From assembly GCA_934317215.1 (NCBI GenBank), contig CAKREH010000017.1, positions 3,067-67,066 of the forward strand: a stretch of 64,000 nt of DNA, read 5' to 3'. This document shows positions 35,160 through 45,055 of this stretch, in pieces. The notes beneath the pieces are model-generated. The model did no database searches. It saw only the letters and a list, made by a program, of their open reading frames with translations, and was not told where the DNA came from. Source of the DNA: an uncultured Roseburia sp. (lineage in GTDB: Bacteria > Bacillota > Clostridia > Lachnospirales > Lachnospiraceae). Within the stretch, counting starts at the first letter, position 1; each line of letters opens with the position of its first letter. Position numbers and translations under genes: made by a program.

Positions 35160-36566
35160 CTATTCTGTATCCTGATTACTTGTAAAAATATTTATTTCAA
35201 ACGACTCTGCAATACATGCCCTTGCTGCCTTTAGGTCTTTTAGTTCTCCCGCCGCGATCATCTGTGCAGCAAAGTTTCCGACTGCTGTTGCCTCTGTCGG
35301 CCCCGCATATACGTTTTTCCCTGCATACTCTGCCGTCAGTTCATTTAAATAATGTGCGTTTGCCCCGCCGCCGACAATCTGTATTCTGGAATAATCAATA
35401 CCTGTCAGTTTTTCTATTTCCTCTGCCGTTTTTGCATAACACTTTGCAAGGCTGTGATAAATGACCGCGGCTAATTCACCAATTGTCTGCGGAATCTGTT
35501 CCCCTGCTTCTTCGCATGCCGATTTTACTTCCGCTGTCATATTTTCCGGTGCAAGAAATCTCGCATCATTGACATCTACAAAGGATCTGATCGTTTCTTT
35601 TGATGCAAGTGCACAAATTTCTCCAAATCCCATATCCGGTGCGCTTTCTTTTTTCACTGACTGTATCATCCATAATCCCATGATATTTTTCAGATAGCGG
35701 AATCTGTAATCATAACCGCCTTCATTTGTCATGTTATGCTGCATACTGACTTTGCTGCAATCTGCCTCTTTTAACTCTGTTCCCATCAGTGACCATGTGC
35801 CGGAACTGATATAAAGTGCATGCTCCTCCTGCGTTGGAACTGCCATCACCGCAGAAGCAGTATCGTGCGTTGGCGGAAGAACTACTTTACAATCAAATCC
35901 AACCCTGTTTTGAATATCTTCCGTCAGTCTGCCTAATTCATATCCCGGATTTTGAATTTTATGGAAAATTCTTCGAGGATATCCAAGCATATCTATCAAT
36001 TCAATATCCCAATCTTTTGTCACAGGATTCACAAGCTGGGTCGTTGTCGCATTTGTATATTCCTGTACCTTTTTCCCAGTTAATAGAAAATGAAAATAAT
36101 CCGGTATCATTAACATACTTTTTGCCCACTCAAGCTGCTCTTTGACTGCCATCAGCTGATAGATCGTATTGAAAATCTGTTTCTGTATTCCAGTTCTTCC
36201 GTATAAATCGTCTTCCGGTATAAACTCATATACTTTCCTGTCCATATCTTCCGTCCGTCTGTCCCGGTACGCCACTGCATCCCCGATACGTTCATCATTT
36301 TCATCCAGCAGAACAAAATCGACTGCCCATGTATCAATACCCATACTATATGGGATTTTTCCTACCATGGCACATTTTTTCATCCCAGTCAGAATCTCTT
36401 GAAATAACTGGTCCACATCCCATACTTTGTGACCATTTTTTTCAATCATGCCATTTGGAAAACGATATATCTCTTCCAAAACAATTTTGCCGTTCTCCAG
36501 GTGCGAAAGCATATGCCGTCCGCTTGAAGCACCGATATCCACAGCCAGATAATATTTTGTATTCAT
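35160..36566 (-). CDS. rhaB: Rhamnulokinase
   Basis: 468 aa, FGGY carbohydrate kinase family. It phosphorylates L-rhamnulose at C1 with ATP. YLAVDIGASSGRHML is the N-terminal phosphate-binding loop, DTWAVDFVLLD the sugar-side motif, SSGTWSLMGTE the second ATP loop and QIVGGGANAHYLNELTAEYAGK the C-terminal signature. AAGGAG precedes the ATG. Only about 30 bases separate it from the terminator-like hairpin 36597-36663, so its promoter must lie upstream of that hairpin or the hairpin must be read through. Confidence 0.96.
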   Translation of the reverse strand: MNTKYYLAVDIGASSGRHMLSHLENGKIVLEEIYRFPNGMIEKNGHKVWDVDQLFQEILTGMKKCAMVGKIPYSMGIDTWAVDFVLLDENDERIGDAVAYRDRRTEDMDRKVYEFIPEDDLYGRTGIQKQIFNTIYQLMAVKEQLEWAKSMLMIPDYFHFLLTGKKVQEYTNATTTQLVNPVTKDWDIELIDMLGYPRRIFHKIQNPGYELGRLTEDIQNRVGFDCKVVLPPTHDTASAVMAVPTQEEHALYISSGTWSLMGTELKEADCSKVSMQHNMTNEGGYDYRFRYLKNIMGLWMIQSVKKESAPDMGFGEICALASKETIRSFVDVNDARFLAPENMTAEVKSACEEAGEQIPQTIGELAAVIYHSLAKCYAKTAEEIEKLTGIDYSRIQIVGGGANAHYLNELTAEYAGKNVYAGPTEATAVGNFAAQMIAAGELKDLKAARACIAESFEINIFTSNQDTE

Positions 36567-36596
36567 CCCTTACTCCTTTCCTTCTCTTTTGCTGAA

Positions 36597-36663
36597 TTTA
36601 AGATATCAAAAATAAGGACAGTTTTTTAGACTCTCATTCGACTAAAAAACTGTCCTTATTTTC
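36597..36663 (-). terminator. Repeated terminator hairpin, copy 1 (after chemoreceptor, before rhaB)
   Basis: The stem AAAATAAGGACAGTTTTTTAG closes on its complement around a 12-nt loop, with a T-run on the minus strand. It is a 67-base repeat nearly identical to 49968-50034 and in the same orientation. Confidence 0.85.
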
Positions 36664-36700
36664 TCTTCGTAATACTTTTCGTCTTTCTTTTATTTTGTCT

Positions 36701-38434
36701 TTAAATTTGCTGAAAACTATTCAACTCTTCCAACAGATATTTCGAAGAGTCAACATTTTTTATCACTTGCTCGTGAATATTTAAAATTGAATTTGCAAGT
36801 TTGGTCACATTTTCTGTTGCATTGCTTACTCCACGCACATTTTCCTCTACTACAGCTGATATATTTGTAATGCCATCATTCATCTCTGCCATAATATTAC
36901 GAAGAGACATAATATTTTTATTGAAAAGACCTGTAATAGTATCCATATGATCTGCCTTTTCATAATACATATCTGTTGCAGCCTCAAATTCAACATAATC
37001 ATTCATTATCTGATTTTGTATGAAATTCATGAGATCTTGTGCATTTGTCATCAATTGATTGACTGCCGCAATAACACGAACACTGATACCCTGAATGTCA
37101 TTTGCCGTATTCTTACTGTTTTCTGCCAATTGACGAATTTCCTCTGCGACAACAGCAAATCCCTTGCCAACTTCCCCCGCTCTTGCAGCTTCGATAGAAG
37201 CATTTAATGCAAGCAAATTCGTCTGACTTGCGATCTCAAGTATATCGTTAGTTAAATTATTAATACTGCTGATTTGCCGACTTTCTTCAATGGATAAAGA
37301 TAATGCCTGACTCTTTTCGTTAATAATATCAGAAATGTCTGTTTTCTTCTTCTCTGTCTCCTCTTTAACACCAACCGCTAATGCTTTAATATCAGAGGCA
37401 ATTACAACACCTTCATTAACTTGATTTCCAACATCGTTAATTGAACTCACTATATCATTGGTGTTCCCGGTAATTCCCTCTATAGAAGATGATATTTCTT
37501 CCATACTCGCAGTAATTTCTTCCATGGTAGACGCAATATTATCTGCATTTTCATTTGAATTGTTTACTTCTTCATTCATTAATCCAAGTGAACTTTGCAT
37601 TATTTCTGACTGCTTTCGTATTTTTTGCATAGCATTCTGTAACTGAATGATAAAATTGTTAATTCCATCCGATAACTGACCAATTTCATCCCGCGAACTA
37701 ACAGTAATACGCTGCGTAAGATTTCCCTGTTTCTTATTGATACCATCAATAATATCATTTAGCTGCCGGCTGGCTTCACTTGCCGGTTTACTTACAGTCT
37801 TACTTATAACCAAAAAGACAACTACTGATACCAAAGTAAAAAAAGAAAATAGAATTTTTGTCATTATTAAATTTGTCTCAACAGCTTGATTATATTCCTT
37901 CGATAAATCAGAAATTCCCTGCTCAAGCTCCTCTGTAAGCTCCTTTTCCGTTGTTTCTCCCATATCAACCATCAGATTCTGAAAATCTACACCAAGAGCT
38001 ATACCAGCCTGCACAAAATCCCCCTTGTCAACATACCCTTGTATTATGGCAAATTGCGAAATAACCTCTGTTAAAAAATCCTCATATGTATGGATTTTAT
38101 CTTTTAACTCTACATTATCGATATTTTTCAGATATTCATCCATCTTACTCTCACTTGCCGTAATCGTCGAAATTTCCTCTGCTAGTGAACTTTCCAACTG
38201 TTGACGTAGCTCTGCATCATCATACAAACTGATAATGTTAAGATATTTCTGACCTCGTTCCATACTTTTTTGGATAGTGAAAATCTCTGTCTGAATCGGA
38301 ATATACTGTTTCGTTATCTGCAATCCAGCCTGTTTTATACTATTCTGCGCTCTTATAGAAAACACTGTATTTAATCCAAATATCAAAACAAATATAATAA
38401 TCATTAAAAAAACTTTATTTCCAATTTTTTTCAT
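36701..38434 (-). CDS. Methyl-accepting chemotaxis protein
   Basis: 577 aa. TM1 spans residues 8-27, followed by a four-helix-bundle-type periplasm-facing domain (about 30-188) and TM2 at 192-212. HAMP covers 213-268 and a signalling domain about 290-560. The hairpin tip reads [27 protein letters not shown]. No C-terminal CheR-tethering pentapeptide is seen. The gene starts 15 bases after the GH78 gene in the sugar-transport operon, which suggests a receptor for the transported glycan or for its loaded binding protein. Confidence 0.93.
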   Translation of the reverse strand: MKKIGNKVFLMIIIFVLIFGLNTVFSIRAQNSIKQAGLQITKQYIPIQTEIFTIQKSMERGQKYLNIISLYDDAELRQQLESSLAEEISTITASESKMDEYLKNIDNVELKDKIHTYEDFLTEVISQFAIIQGYVDKGDFVQAGIALGVDFQNLMVDMGETTEKELTEELEQGISDLSKEYNQAVETNLIMTKILFSFFTLVSVVVFLVISKTVSKPASEASRQLNDIIDGINKKQGNLTQRITVSSRDEIGQLSDGINNFIIQLQNAMQKIRKQSEIMQSSLGLMNEEVNNSNENADNIASTMEEITASMEEISSSIEGITGNTNDIVSSINDVGNQVNEGVVIASDIKALAVGVKEETEKKKTDISDIINEKSQALSLSIEESRQISSINNLTNDILEIASQTNLLALNASIEAARAGEVGKGFAVVAEEIRQLAENSKNTANDIQGISVRVIAAVNQLMTNAQDLMNFIQNQIMNDYVEFEAATDMYYEKADHMDTITGLFNKNIMSLRNIMAEMNDGITNISAVVEENVRGVSNATENVTKLANSILNIHEQVIKNVDSSKYLLEELNSFQQI

Positions 38435-38449
38435 ACAAATACCCCACTC

Positions 38450-39934
38450 TTATTTTTCAGAATAATATTTTCGAAGAAAATAAGCAGGCGCACAACTCCA
38501 GGCATGGCAGTAACTATTAACAATAGTCCCACCATAAGGTGATTCATCCGGATTATTTGGATTATATAACTCCCAAAACGTATCCGCACCAAGTCGTGCC
38601 ATACCTCCCCAATATTTCTCCATAACACTAAGAGCCTCTGTTTTATCACCACATTTAAGTAATGCTTCTATATAATAGTGATACATATATGGGGTAATCA
38701 TTTCAATTGCCTCTGTCTGTGTCGCAACATCATGTAAAATTCGAATCCCACTCTGCTCATCTACAACATCACCAAGAATCATCCATACCTGGCTTGCGTA
38801 GGAAATCTGCCTGCAATCACCACTGACAAATAGTCCTTTTTCTTCATCATAAAAATGCATCTTAGCAGCTTTTCTATAAAGTTCATAAGTTTTCATTATG
38901 CATTCTGCATCATGGTCTTTTCCGATTTCTTTTGCAATGGCAACGGCACTTTTCATCGCATACAGCAAAACACCCTGTGCACCTGCCTGCTTATTTAATT
39001 CCAGTGACCAGTCAAGAAAACACCAGCCGAGTTTATTGCAGTCTTTTACCACACCATCATTACCGACCTGTTTCTGTGCCAATACAATCTGCATTTTTGC
39101 TGTTTCCCACAAATCTTCAAGGGCCTCACGATCCTTCGTTTCTACATAATAATCCCACAGGGCTGCCACAAACAATAAAGAGTAATCAAACATACTGGTA
39201 TCATCTACTTCCGGTTCAGGCTCTAAAAATACACATGCACCCACCTGTCCATTTTGCATCGGTAATGCAGCAAATAAATATAAACACCCCTTTACCATAT
39301 CATTCATCTGATATGTCTCATAGTTTGCCAATGCCTGTAATCGAAGATCTCCCATCCAAAGTCGCCGATCACGTTTTGGTCCATCTTCAAAAACTTTCTG
39401 CATACAATCATGCAGTGTATGGCACGCAATATGATCAATCTGCTCCAATTCTTTATGCACATTATGATATGGTTTTAACTTACTATCATCTGCAGAAGAT
39501 AATGCGATTGCCATGACATCTTCAATAACCAAATTAAATTTTGAACTGATATCAAGTATATCAATTTTCACATAGCGAAACGAATAACGCCTCGGCAAAA
39601 TATACTCTCCCGGAATCAGATCAAAATGAAGTTGTTCCTGTTGTACCCACGCTGAACAGATCCATCCCTGATAATTCTCCACATTTTCTTCAAATTCTTT
39701 CAAATTCTCTGCAAAGGAAAATCTAATCCAAACCGGAGCATCTGGATGTGAATTGACATAACCCATTTTTACTTGAAGATGTCCTACCAAATGTTTCCCA
39801 AAATCAATTGTTACCGAATCGCCTTTTCCTAAAGGTTTTGAAAAAAACTGTCCCTCTTTTGGAGGAACCAGTGTCTCCTTAACTTCCGGCAATAAACTTA
39901 ATGCCTTACTTAAAAATTCTAAATTTTTTTTCAT
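38450..39934 (-). CDS. GH78-type alpha-L-rhamnosidase (six-hairpin glycosidase)
   Basis: 494 aa, no signal peptide, so cytoplasmic. A short beta-sandwich (about 1-150) precedes the (alpha/alpha)6 barrel. FEDGPKRDRRLWMGD matches the GH78 D-x4-E-x6-D block with Asp in place of the general-acid Glu. DTFWELYNPN supplies the second catalytic carboxylate, and GGTIVNSYCHAWSCAPAYFLRKY is the typical end. It is shorter than secreted multi-domain rhamnosidases and should act on small imported rhamnosides, releasing rhamnose for RhaABD. Activity on another sugar cannot be excluded given the Asp variant. Confidence 0.85.
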   Translation of the reverse strand: MKKNLEFLSKALSLLPEVKETLVPPKEGQFFSKPLGKGDSVTIDFGKHLVGHLQVKMGYVNSHPDAPVWIRFSFAENLKEFEENVENYQGWICSAWVQQEQLHFDLIPGEYILPRRYSFRYVKIDILDISSKFNLVIEDVMAIALSSADDSKLKPYHNVHKELEQIDHIACHTLHDCMQKVFEDGPKRDRRLWMGDLRLQALANYETYQMNDMVKGCLYLFAALPMQNGQVGACVFLEPEPEVDDTSMFDYSLLFVAALWDYYVETKDREALEDLWETAKMQIVLAQKQVGNDGVVKDCNKLGWCFLDWSLELNKQAGAQGVLLYAMKSAVAIAKEIGKDHDAECIMKTYELYRKAAKMHFYDEEKGLFVSGDCRQISYASQVWMILGDVVDEQSGIRILHDVATQTEAIEMITPYMYHYYIEALLKCGDKTEALSVMEKYWGGMARLGADTFWELYNPNNPDESPYGGTIVNSYCHAWSCAPAYFLRKYYSEK

Positions 39935-39955
39935 GTATTTGTTCTTCTCTCACTC

Positions 39956-41641
39956 TTACCATTTTAAGTATTCTTTTCCACAAAATGGATCTACCGGACT
40001 CTTGCCAGTAAAATTGCTTCTTCCCATAAGTTTTTCCATCACACTATCAATTACATACTCACTATTGGAATAGCCATTGATAAAGGTTTTTATCATGGGT
40101 ACATCCACAAGATGATATGGATTAGCAAGGCTGATAAACACAACCGGTCTCTCAGCAGCAAACCATGGAACGTTATTTCCATTTCCCCAGAATGTATACC
40201 ATGAAAGTCGGTTTGTCACTTTATTGGATGCATTTTCTACATTTCCAATATAAATGACCAGATCATAATTCTTCCGGAATGTGCCAACATCAAATTTTGC
40301 TGTTTCAAAGTTCTCCTGTTCATATACGTTAACTTCGAACCCCTCCTCAACCAATCGCTTACGAAAGCTTTCCAAAACACGCTCATTTGATGGAAACCCA
40401 CCTATGATTTCCAGCAACACCTTTTTGGTCTTATGCGGATTCAACGGTAAAATTCCATCTATATCCTTTACAAGTGTAACTGCCTTGTCTGCGCTCTTTT
40501 TAGCCCATGCAACATGCTCATCAGCCTGCAGAATACAAAGTGCACTTTCCGAAGGCACAATTTCACACTTTGCTTTTCTGTGAAGTCCAAGCGAAGCTTT
40601 AGTTGCAAGAATTCTTGTGATTGCTTCATCTAATCGCTGTTCCGAAAGGATTCCCTGCTTGTATCCATTCAGCATATACTGATAATCTTCCTCAAGATCC
40701 TTATTAAAAAGGAACATATCACATCCTGCCTCAATCGCATAAGGAACTGCCCTTTCTCTGTTCATTGCACAGCTAAAACCTACCATGCAGGTAGAATCCG
40801 TTACAATCAGACCGTTAAATCCCAATTTTTTACGGAGCAAACCTTTTAACAATTCCGATGAAAGTGTTGCCGGTATTAATTTATTTGGAAAATCTGTATT
40901 ATACGATTTTTGATATGCCGGCTGTGCAATATGTCCGACCATCACTGTCTGTGCCCCCGCCTGAATCAAGCCGCTATATATTTTTCCATATGTCGCATCC
41001 CACTCATCACAGGAAAGATTATTTACGCTTGTAAGAATGTGCTGATCCACTTCATCGCAGCCATCCCCTGGGAAATGCTTAATTGCAACAAGAACATTTT
41101 CTTCCTTAGCTGCCCTCATGTAATTGAGACCACATGCAAGAACACGATCCGGATCATCCCCATATGTACGCACGTTTGTAATCGGATTTCTCCAATTTCT
41201 ATCAATATCAACCACAGGTGCAAAAGCCCAGTTACAACCAACCGCTGCACCTTCACTACAGCTTACTTTTCCGAGCCGATATGCATCCTCCGTGTCTCCA
41301 GTTGCCGCAACCTGCATTTGTTTTCCGTACTGTGTTCCATCTGTTGCAATTCCGCAGCCTCCATCCTCAAGATTAGCTCCAATAAGAAGTGGGATCTTAC
41401 TGTGTTCCTGCAGATAACGGTGTGTCCGCTGCATTTCCTTCGCCTCACCACAACGATACATAATTCCACCAATGTGATGTGCGAGCATGACATGTTCCAG
41501 ATATTGCGGATCTCCGGAATACCCGATTGGGACAAACAACTGACCTATTTTTTCTTCTAATGTCATTGACTTTTTTGTATTTTCAACCCATTCAATGTCT
41601 TCCCCTGAAAGGAAGAATGGATTCTTTGTTAAGTTGATCAT
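39956..41641 (-). CDS. Cytoplasmic GH3 enzyme of the NagZ type (His-Asp acid/base)
   Basis: 561 aa, no signal peptide. TIM barrel residues 1-350 are followed by a C-terminal (alpha/beta) domain. KHFPGDGCDEVDQHI carries the Asp199-x-His201 dyad that serves as acid/base in NagZ-type GH3, and GLIVTDSTCMVGF carries the nucleophile Asp. Members hydrolyse, or in some reports phosphorolyse, beta-GlcNAc or beta-glucosides. In a rhamnose locus with beta-phosphoglucomutase, a beta-glucoside phosphorylase role is a reasoned guess. ATG 41641 is preferred because GGAGGG is properly spaced from it and too close to ATG 41647. Confidence 0.85.
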   Translation of the reverse strand: MINLTKNPFFLSGEDIEWVENTKKSMTLEEKIGQLFVPIGYSGDPQYLEHVMLAHHIGGIMYRCGEAKEMQRTHRYLQEHSKIPLLIGANLEDGGCGIATDGTQYGKQMQVAATGDTEDAYRLGKVSCSEGAAVGCNWAFAPVVDIDRNWRNPITNVRTYGDDPDRVLACGLNYMRAAKEENVLVAIKHFPGDGCDEVDQHILTSVNNLSCDEWDATYGKIYSGLIQAGAQTVMVGHIAQPAYQKSYNTDFPNKLIPATLSSELLKGLLRKKLGFNGLIVTDSTCMVGFSCAMNRERAVPYAIEAGCDMFLFNKDLEEDYQYMLNGYKQGILSEQRLDEAITRILATKASLGLHRKAKCEIVPSESALCILQADEHVAWAKKSADKAVTLVKDIDGILPLNPHKTKKVLLEIIGGFPSNERVLESFRKRLVEEGFEVNVYEQENFETAKFDVGTFRKNYDLVIYIGNVENASNKVTNRLSWYTFWGNGNNVPWFAAERPVVFISLANPYHLVDVPMIKTFINGYSNSEYVIDSVMEKLMGRSNFTGKSPVDPFCGKEYLKW

Positions 41642-41660
41642 ATTCATACCCTCCTGCTTT

Positions 41661-42665
41661 CTATTTTCGTTTTCCGTTAAAAAGACTTACCAATAAATGT
41701 TCATTACTCAAATAAATCAAAAAGACTACAAGCAGTACTGCATTAATGATTGCCTGCATTGATGCATTTACCTCATTGGAGAATACAGCAAATGTTGAAT
41801 TAAGCATGGACATACATAAAGCAGCTAAAAGGAATCCAATTTTTTCGTTTGTAAAGCGACTGATATAGGAGCCTATGAACATTGGAAGAAACGCCGTAAA
41901 CATAATGCTGATAGAGGAAAAGTTCAACTGACCACCGTTGATTGTTGTGCTTCTTGTCGCATTTAAAAATCCTACAATTCCCATCAATCCGCCACAGATC
42001 ACATAACATCCAATGGCATTTGATATCTCTTTTATACCGGTATTTACCGCAACCTTCTGACCATTTTTGAGTGCATTATAATCATATCCAAACTTTGTGT
42101 AATCAAAGATTGCTATACAGACAGCTAACACAACCACAATAATGATTGCTGCATAAATCCAGCTTCCTGTAAAAGCTGTCATAGATGGATTCTGCACTTC
42201 CTTCATCACATAACGTCCTTCCGTGATTGTAAAAAGAATTCCCTCATAGATCAGTGTCACTCCAAGAGATGTAATGATTGGCGGCAGATGCAGCACCACA
42301 TACATAAGTCCTGAAACAAGTCCAAGTAACATACCAAATAAGATCGTCAATATCAACATCATCAATGCACTGTTACTTCCACCACCTAAAATGGAATATG
42401 TAATTTTAGCTCCTAATACAGAAGAAAGTGCTGCCATTGATCCCAAGGAAAAATCAAAACGACCACTATTTAAATTAATGGATAATGCTATTGTTGTAAT
42501 CATCACAATTGCAATATATACAACAAAGTTATCAAAACCTGTCATGTTTGAAATCATTGTTTTTCCATTGAACATGCAGATTCCCTGCAATAATACAGCC
42601 ACCAGTACCGGTATTGTTAATGTACCAATTACATTCTTTACCAAATGTCTATTTTTATTTTTCAT
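41661..42665 (-). CDS. Sugar ABC transporter permease 2
   Basis: 334 aa, about nine to ten helices, RbsC/BPD_transp_2 family. LSINLNSGRFDFSLGSMAALSSVLGAKI and the EAA-like FLNATRSTTINGGQL region are typical. It would pair with the permease at 44077-45042 as a heterodimer. AAAGGAG precedes ATG 42665. It is separated from the binding-protein gene by two strong hairpins. Confidence 0.92.
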   Translation of the reverse strand: MKNKNRHLVKNVIGTLTIPVLVAVLLQGICMFNGKTMISNMTGFDNFVVYIAIVMITTIALSINLNSGRFDFSLGSMAALSSVLGAKITYSILGGGSNSALMMLILTILFGMLLGLVSGLMYVVLHLPPIITSLGVTLIYEGILFTITEGRYVMKEVQNPSMTAFTGSWIYAAIIIVVVLAVCIAIFDYTKFGYDYNALKNGQKVAVNTGIKEISNAIGCYVICGGLMGIVGFLNATRSTTINGGQLNFSSISIMFTAFLPMFIGSYISRFTNEKIGFLLAALCMSMLNSTFAVFSNEVNASMQAIINAVLLVVFLIYLSNEHLLVSLFNGKRK

Positions 42666-42703
42666 GTTGTCCTCTCCTTTCATTTTTCAGGATATTCCAT
42701 ACC

Positions 42704-42772
42704 CTCTCCAAATAAATGAATTTTTAACTTTTCATTTATTTGGAGAGAGCACGGCTTCTAAATGAAGCCGTG
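42704..42772 (-). promoter_or_regulatory. Two tandem hairpins between binding protein and permease genes
   Basis: A 17-bp perfect stem (42704-42720 with 42731-42747) and a 9-bp perfect stem CACGGCTTC/GAAGCCGTG (42750-42758 with 42764-42772) are present. No T-run follows on the minus strand, so they look like mRNA 3'-end stabilisers or partial attenuators, typical after a highly expressed binding-protein gene. Confidence 0.75.
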
Positions 42773-42791
42773 ACCTGACTGTAAAAATGAA

Positions 42792-44006
42792 TTACTTCAA
42801 TGTTACAAGTTCATTGATCTCATCAAAAGTAACAGACTCACCAATAATCTGGTCTAATGTTTCTTTATTGTAAATTGGATTATCTCCGTTATCTGACTTA
42901 TAAAACTCATCAAATGTAGCCTCGTCAGTTGCAACCTGATAGTTTTGGCTGAGTGAGACTGCATTTCCCTGTTCATCACGGATTACATTTCCATTGATGG
43001 CATTTAAAACTAATGCAAATGCAGGACCTACAGAAGATGAATATTTACCGGCAAGATAGACAAGTTTTCCATTTGTGATAGCCTCTCCATTACTCTGTGT
43101 AAAGGAATCAATATCTGAGAACTCAATACCAGCAGCATTTAACTGCTGTGTAAAAAATGTTGTTGCCATTCCCACTGAAATAAATGCTTCCGGTTTTGCC
43201 TGAATTGCTGCATTGATCTCATCTGTTGTTGTATCACCATAGCCCTGCAGATAAGAAACAATCTGGATATCCCCAGAAATCTTAGACAAATCCACGCTCT
43301 GATCAGTAAAAATCTTGCCCACTACTTCTCCCTCTTCTGTAGCACCATCATAGGAAAGTCCCAGACCGGAAAGTACACCCGCTACACGGTATACATGCAT
43401 AGGATTTGGAATAAATGCCCCATAGATAGCAGCTGTCTTAATGCCTTTTTCCGCAAAGAATCTGCCCATTTCTACACCAGCTTCATACTCTGTATCCATG
43501 CTTGGTCCAACCTGACCAAGGAAGTACTCATTTGTCTTATATTTTTCAAACTGCTCCTGATCAAGAGTTCCAGCAGCAACCGCATAATAAATCTGATTTT
43601 CCTCACAGGTTTCAATCTGCAATGCACGATCATTACTTGAAAGAGAGATGACTGCCTGATATCCCTGTGAAGCGAATTTTTCTATAGCAGACTTCTCGCT
43701 TGCCGCATCTTTAAGTTCATCGGTATAAGTAAATGTCACACCATACTGATTCGCAACATAATCTTCATAATAAGTACGGAACCCTAATGCTTCCTCGCCA
43801 CTAACATCCTGAACTAAAACACCAATCTTAGCATTCTCTGCTGTCTTTGTCTCCTCCTTGACACTTGTATCACTCGTATCATTTGCTGTGTTGTCGCTGG
43901 CTGTATTGTCAGCTGTTTCTTTGCTGTTTCCACAACCAACCAGCATTGTCAACGATATGGCAGCAACCAGTCCAAGGCTTACCATTTTCTTCATTGTACG
44001 TTTCAT
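42792..44006 (-). CDS. Sugar ABC transporter substrate-binding lipoprotein
   Basis: 404 aa. A signal peptide ends in a lipobox (SLTMLVGCGNS), with lipid-modified Cys near residue 26, followed by a Ser/Thr/Asp-rich linker. The mature part is a periplasmic-binding-protein type I fold (IGVLVQDVSGEEALGF, KTAAIYGAFIPNPMHVYRVAGVL). It is longer than ribose-type binding proteins, which would suit an oligosaccharide or glycoside. GGAGG precedes the ATG. Confidence 0.93.
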   Translation of the reverse strand: MKRTMKKMVSLGLVAAISLTMLVGCGNSKETADNTASDNTANDTSDTSVKEETKTAENAKIGVLVQDVSGEEALGFRTYYEDYVANQYGVTFTYTDELKDAASEKSAIEKFASQGYQAVISLSSNDRALQIETCEENQIYYAVAAGTLDQEQFEKYKTNEYFLGQVGPSMDTEYEAGVEMGRFFAEKGIKTAAIYGAFIPNPMHVYRVAGVLSGLGLSYDGATEEGEVVGKIFTDQSVDLSKISGDIQIVSYLQGYGDTTTDEINAAIQAKPEAFISVGMATTFFTQQLNAAGIEFSDIDSFTQSNGEAITNGKLVYLAGKYSSSVGPAFALVLNAINGNVIRDEQGNAVSLSQNYQVATDEATFDEFYKSDNGDNPIYNKETLDQIIGESVTFDEINELVTLK

Positions 44007-44076
44007 AAATTATTCCTCCCATTTCTCTTATTAAAATTTTATTTTTAACACGTTATGTGTTAAATTCATATTTCTG

Positions 44077-45042
44077 TTATCGCGGCAACATCTGCGAACG
44101 ATAATTTGCACTTGCAACATAAACAACTACCAGAAAAAAAACAGCACTGACAATCTGTGTAATTCCATATCCAGATGTTGAATCAATCAGCAGATCCAGA
44201 ATATTATTTAAAATAATATAGGAAAATCCACCGACTACAGCCGCATAAATTTTCGATCTTGCACCTCCTGCGATTGGCATACCTCCAAACACGATAGCAA
44301 CCATAATGTTCATCCCTATATCCCCCGCTGTCGTTGTTGTAACAGATGGGGTATAAACCAGCGTCATAAATGCGCCGATTCCAACGCCGATTCCCGCCAG
44401 AAGGAATCCAAGTATTGCATATGTATTGTATTTAATACCGGAAAGCTGGGCGCAGATTGGATTTCCCCCAACAAACTTTTCACGTCTTCCAAACTTGGTG
44501 TAATCAAAGATGAACGCACATACTACCACCCATATTACCAAAACTATAATTTTAAATGCGGATGTATCCAAATGCTTCACTACCTCACTCGGAATGCTGA
44601 TTCCGCCTACTGCACCACCTTTTGTGGTAATGATCTGTGATGCAATTGCAGACAAAACAGACATCATTGCCACCGTTGTAACAAACACCGGAATATGAAA
44701 AATGGATGCCAGCACAGAATTTAACAAAGAACAGACAATTCCAGACAATAAAATCACAACAATCATTAATATAAAATTTTCAGTTGCATTATATGTCATT
44801 ACCCCAAGTGTTGCTGAAAAAAGCGTTGCCGCACCCAAGCTGATATCAAACGAACCTAATGTATAAATAAATATTGCACCTGTTGCAACAATGGATAATA
44901 CAATACCTTCATTAAATATAATCTTGATATACATATCCAGGCGATATCCCTTACTGCTTACAATTCCACAAAATACTGCAAACAATACGATAAGTGCTGC
45001 AAACGGCAATGCACCTATCATTATTTTTTTACTTTTTGTCAT
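44077..45042 (-). CDS. Sugar ABC transporter permease 1
   Basis: 321 aa, about nine helices, RbsC-like. IYTLGSFDISLGAATLFSATLGVM and FGGMPIAGGARSKIYAAVVGG are characteristic. AGGAGG precedes the ATG. The presence of two different permeases resembles the rhamnose (RhaPQ) and AI-2 (LsrCD) systems. Confidence 0.92.
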   Translation of the reverse strand: MTKSKKIMIGALPFAALIVLFAVFCGIVSSKGYRLDMYIKIIFNEGIVLSIVATGAIFIYTLGSFDISLGAATLFSATLGVMTYNATENFILMIVVILLSGIVCSLLNSVLASIFHIPVFVTTVAMMSVLSAIASQIITTKGGAVGGISIPSEVVKHLDTSAFKIIVLVIWVVVCAFIFDYTKFGRREKFVGGNPICAQLSGIKYNTYAILGFLLAGIGVGIGAFMTLVYTPSVTTTTAGDIGMNIMVAIVFGGMPIAGGARSKIYAAVVGGFSYIILNNILDLLIDSTSGYGITQIVSAVFFLVVVYVASANYRSQMLPR

Positions 45043-45055
45043 CTTTCCCAGCCTC

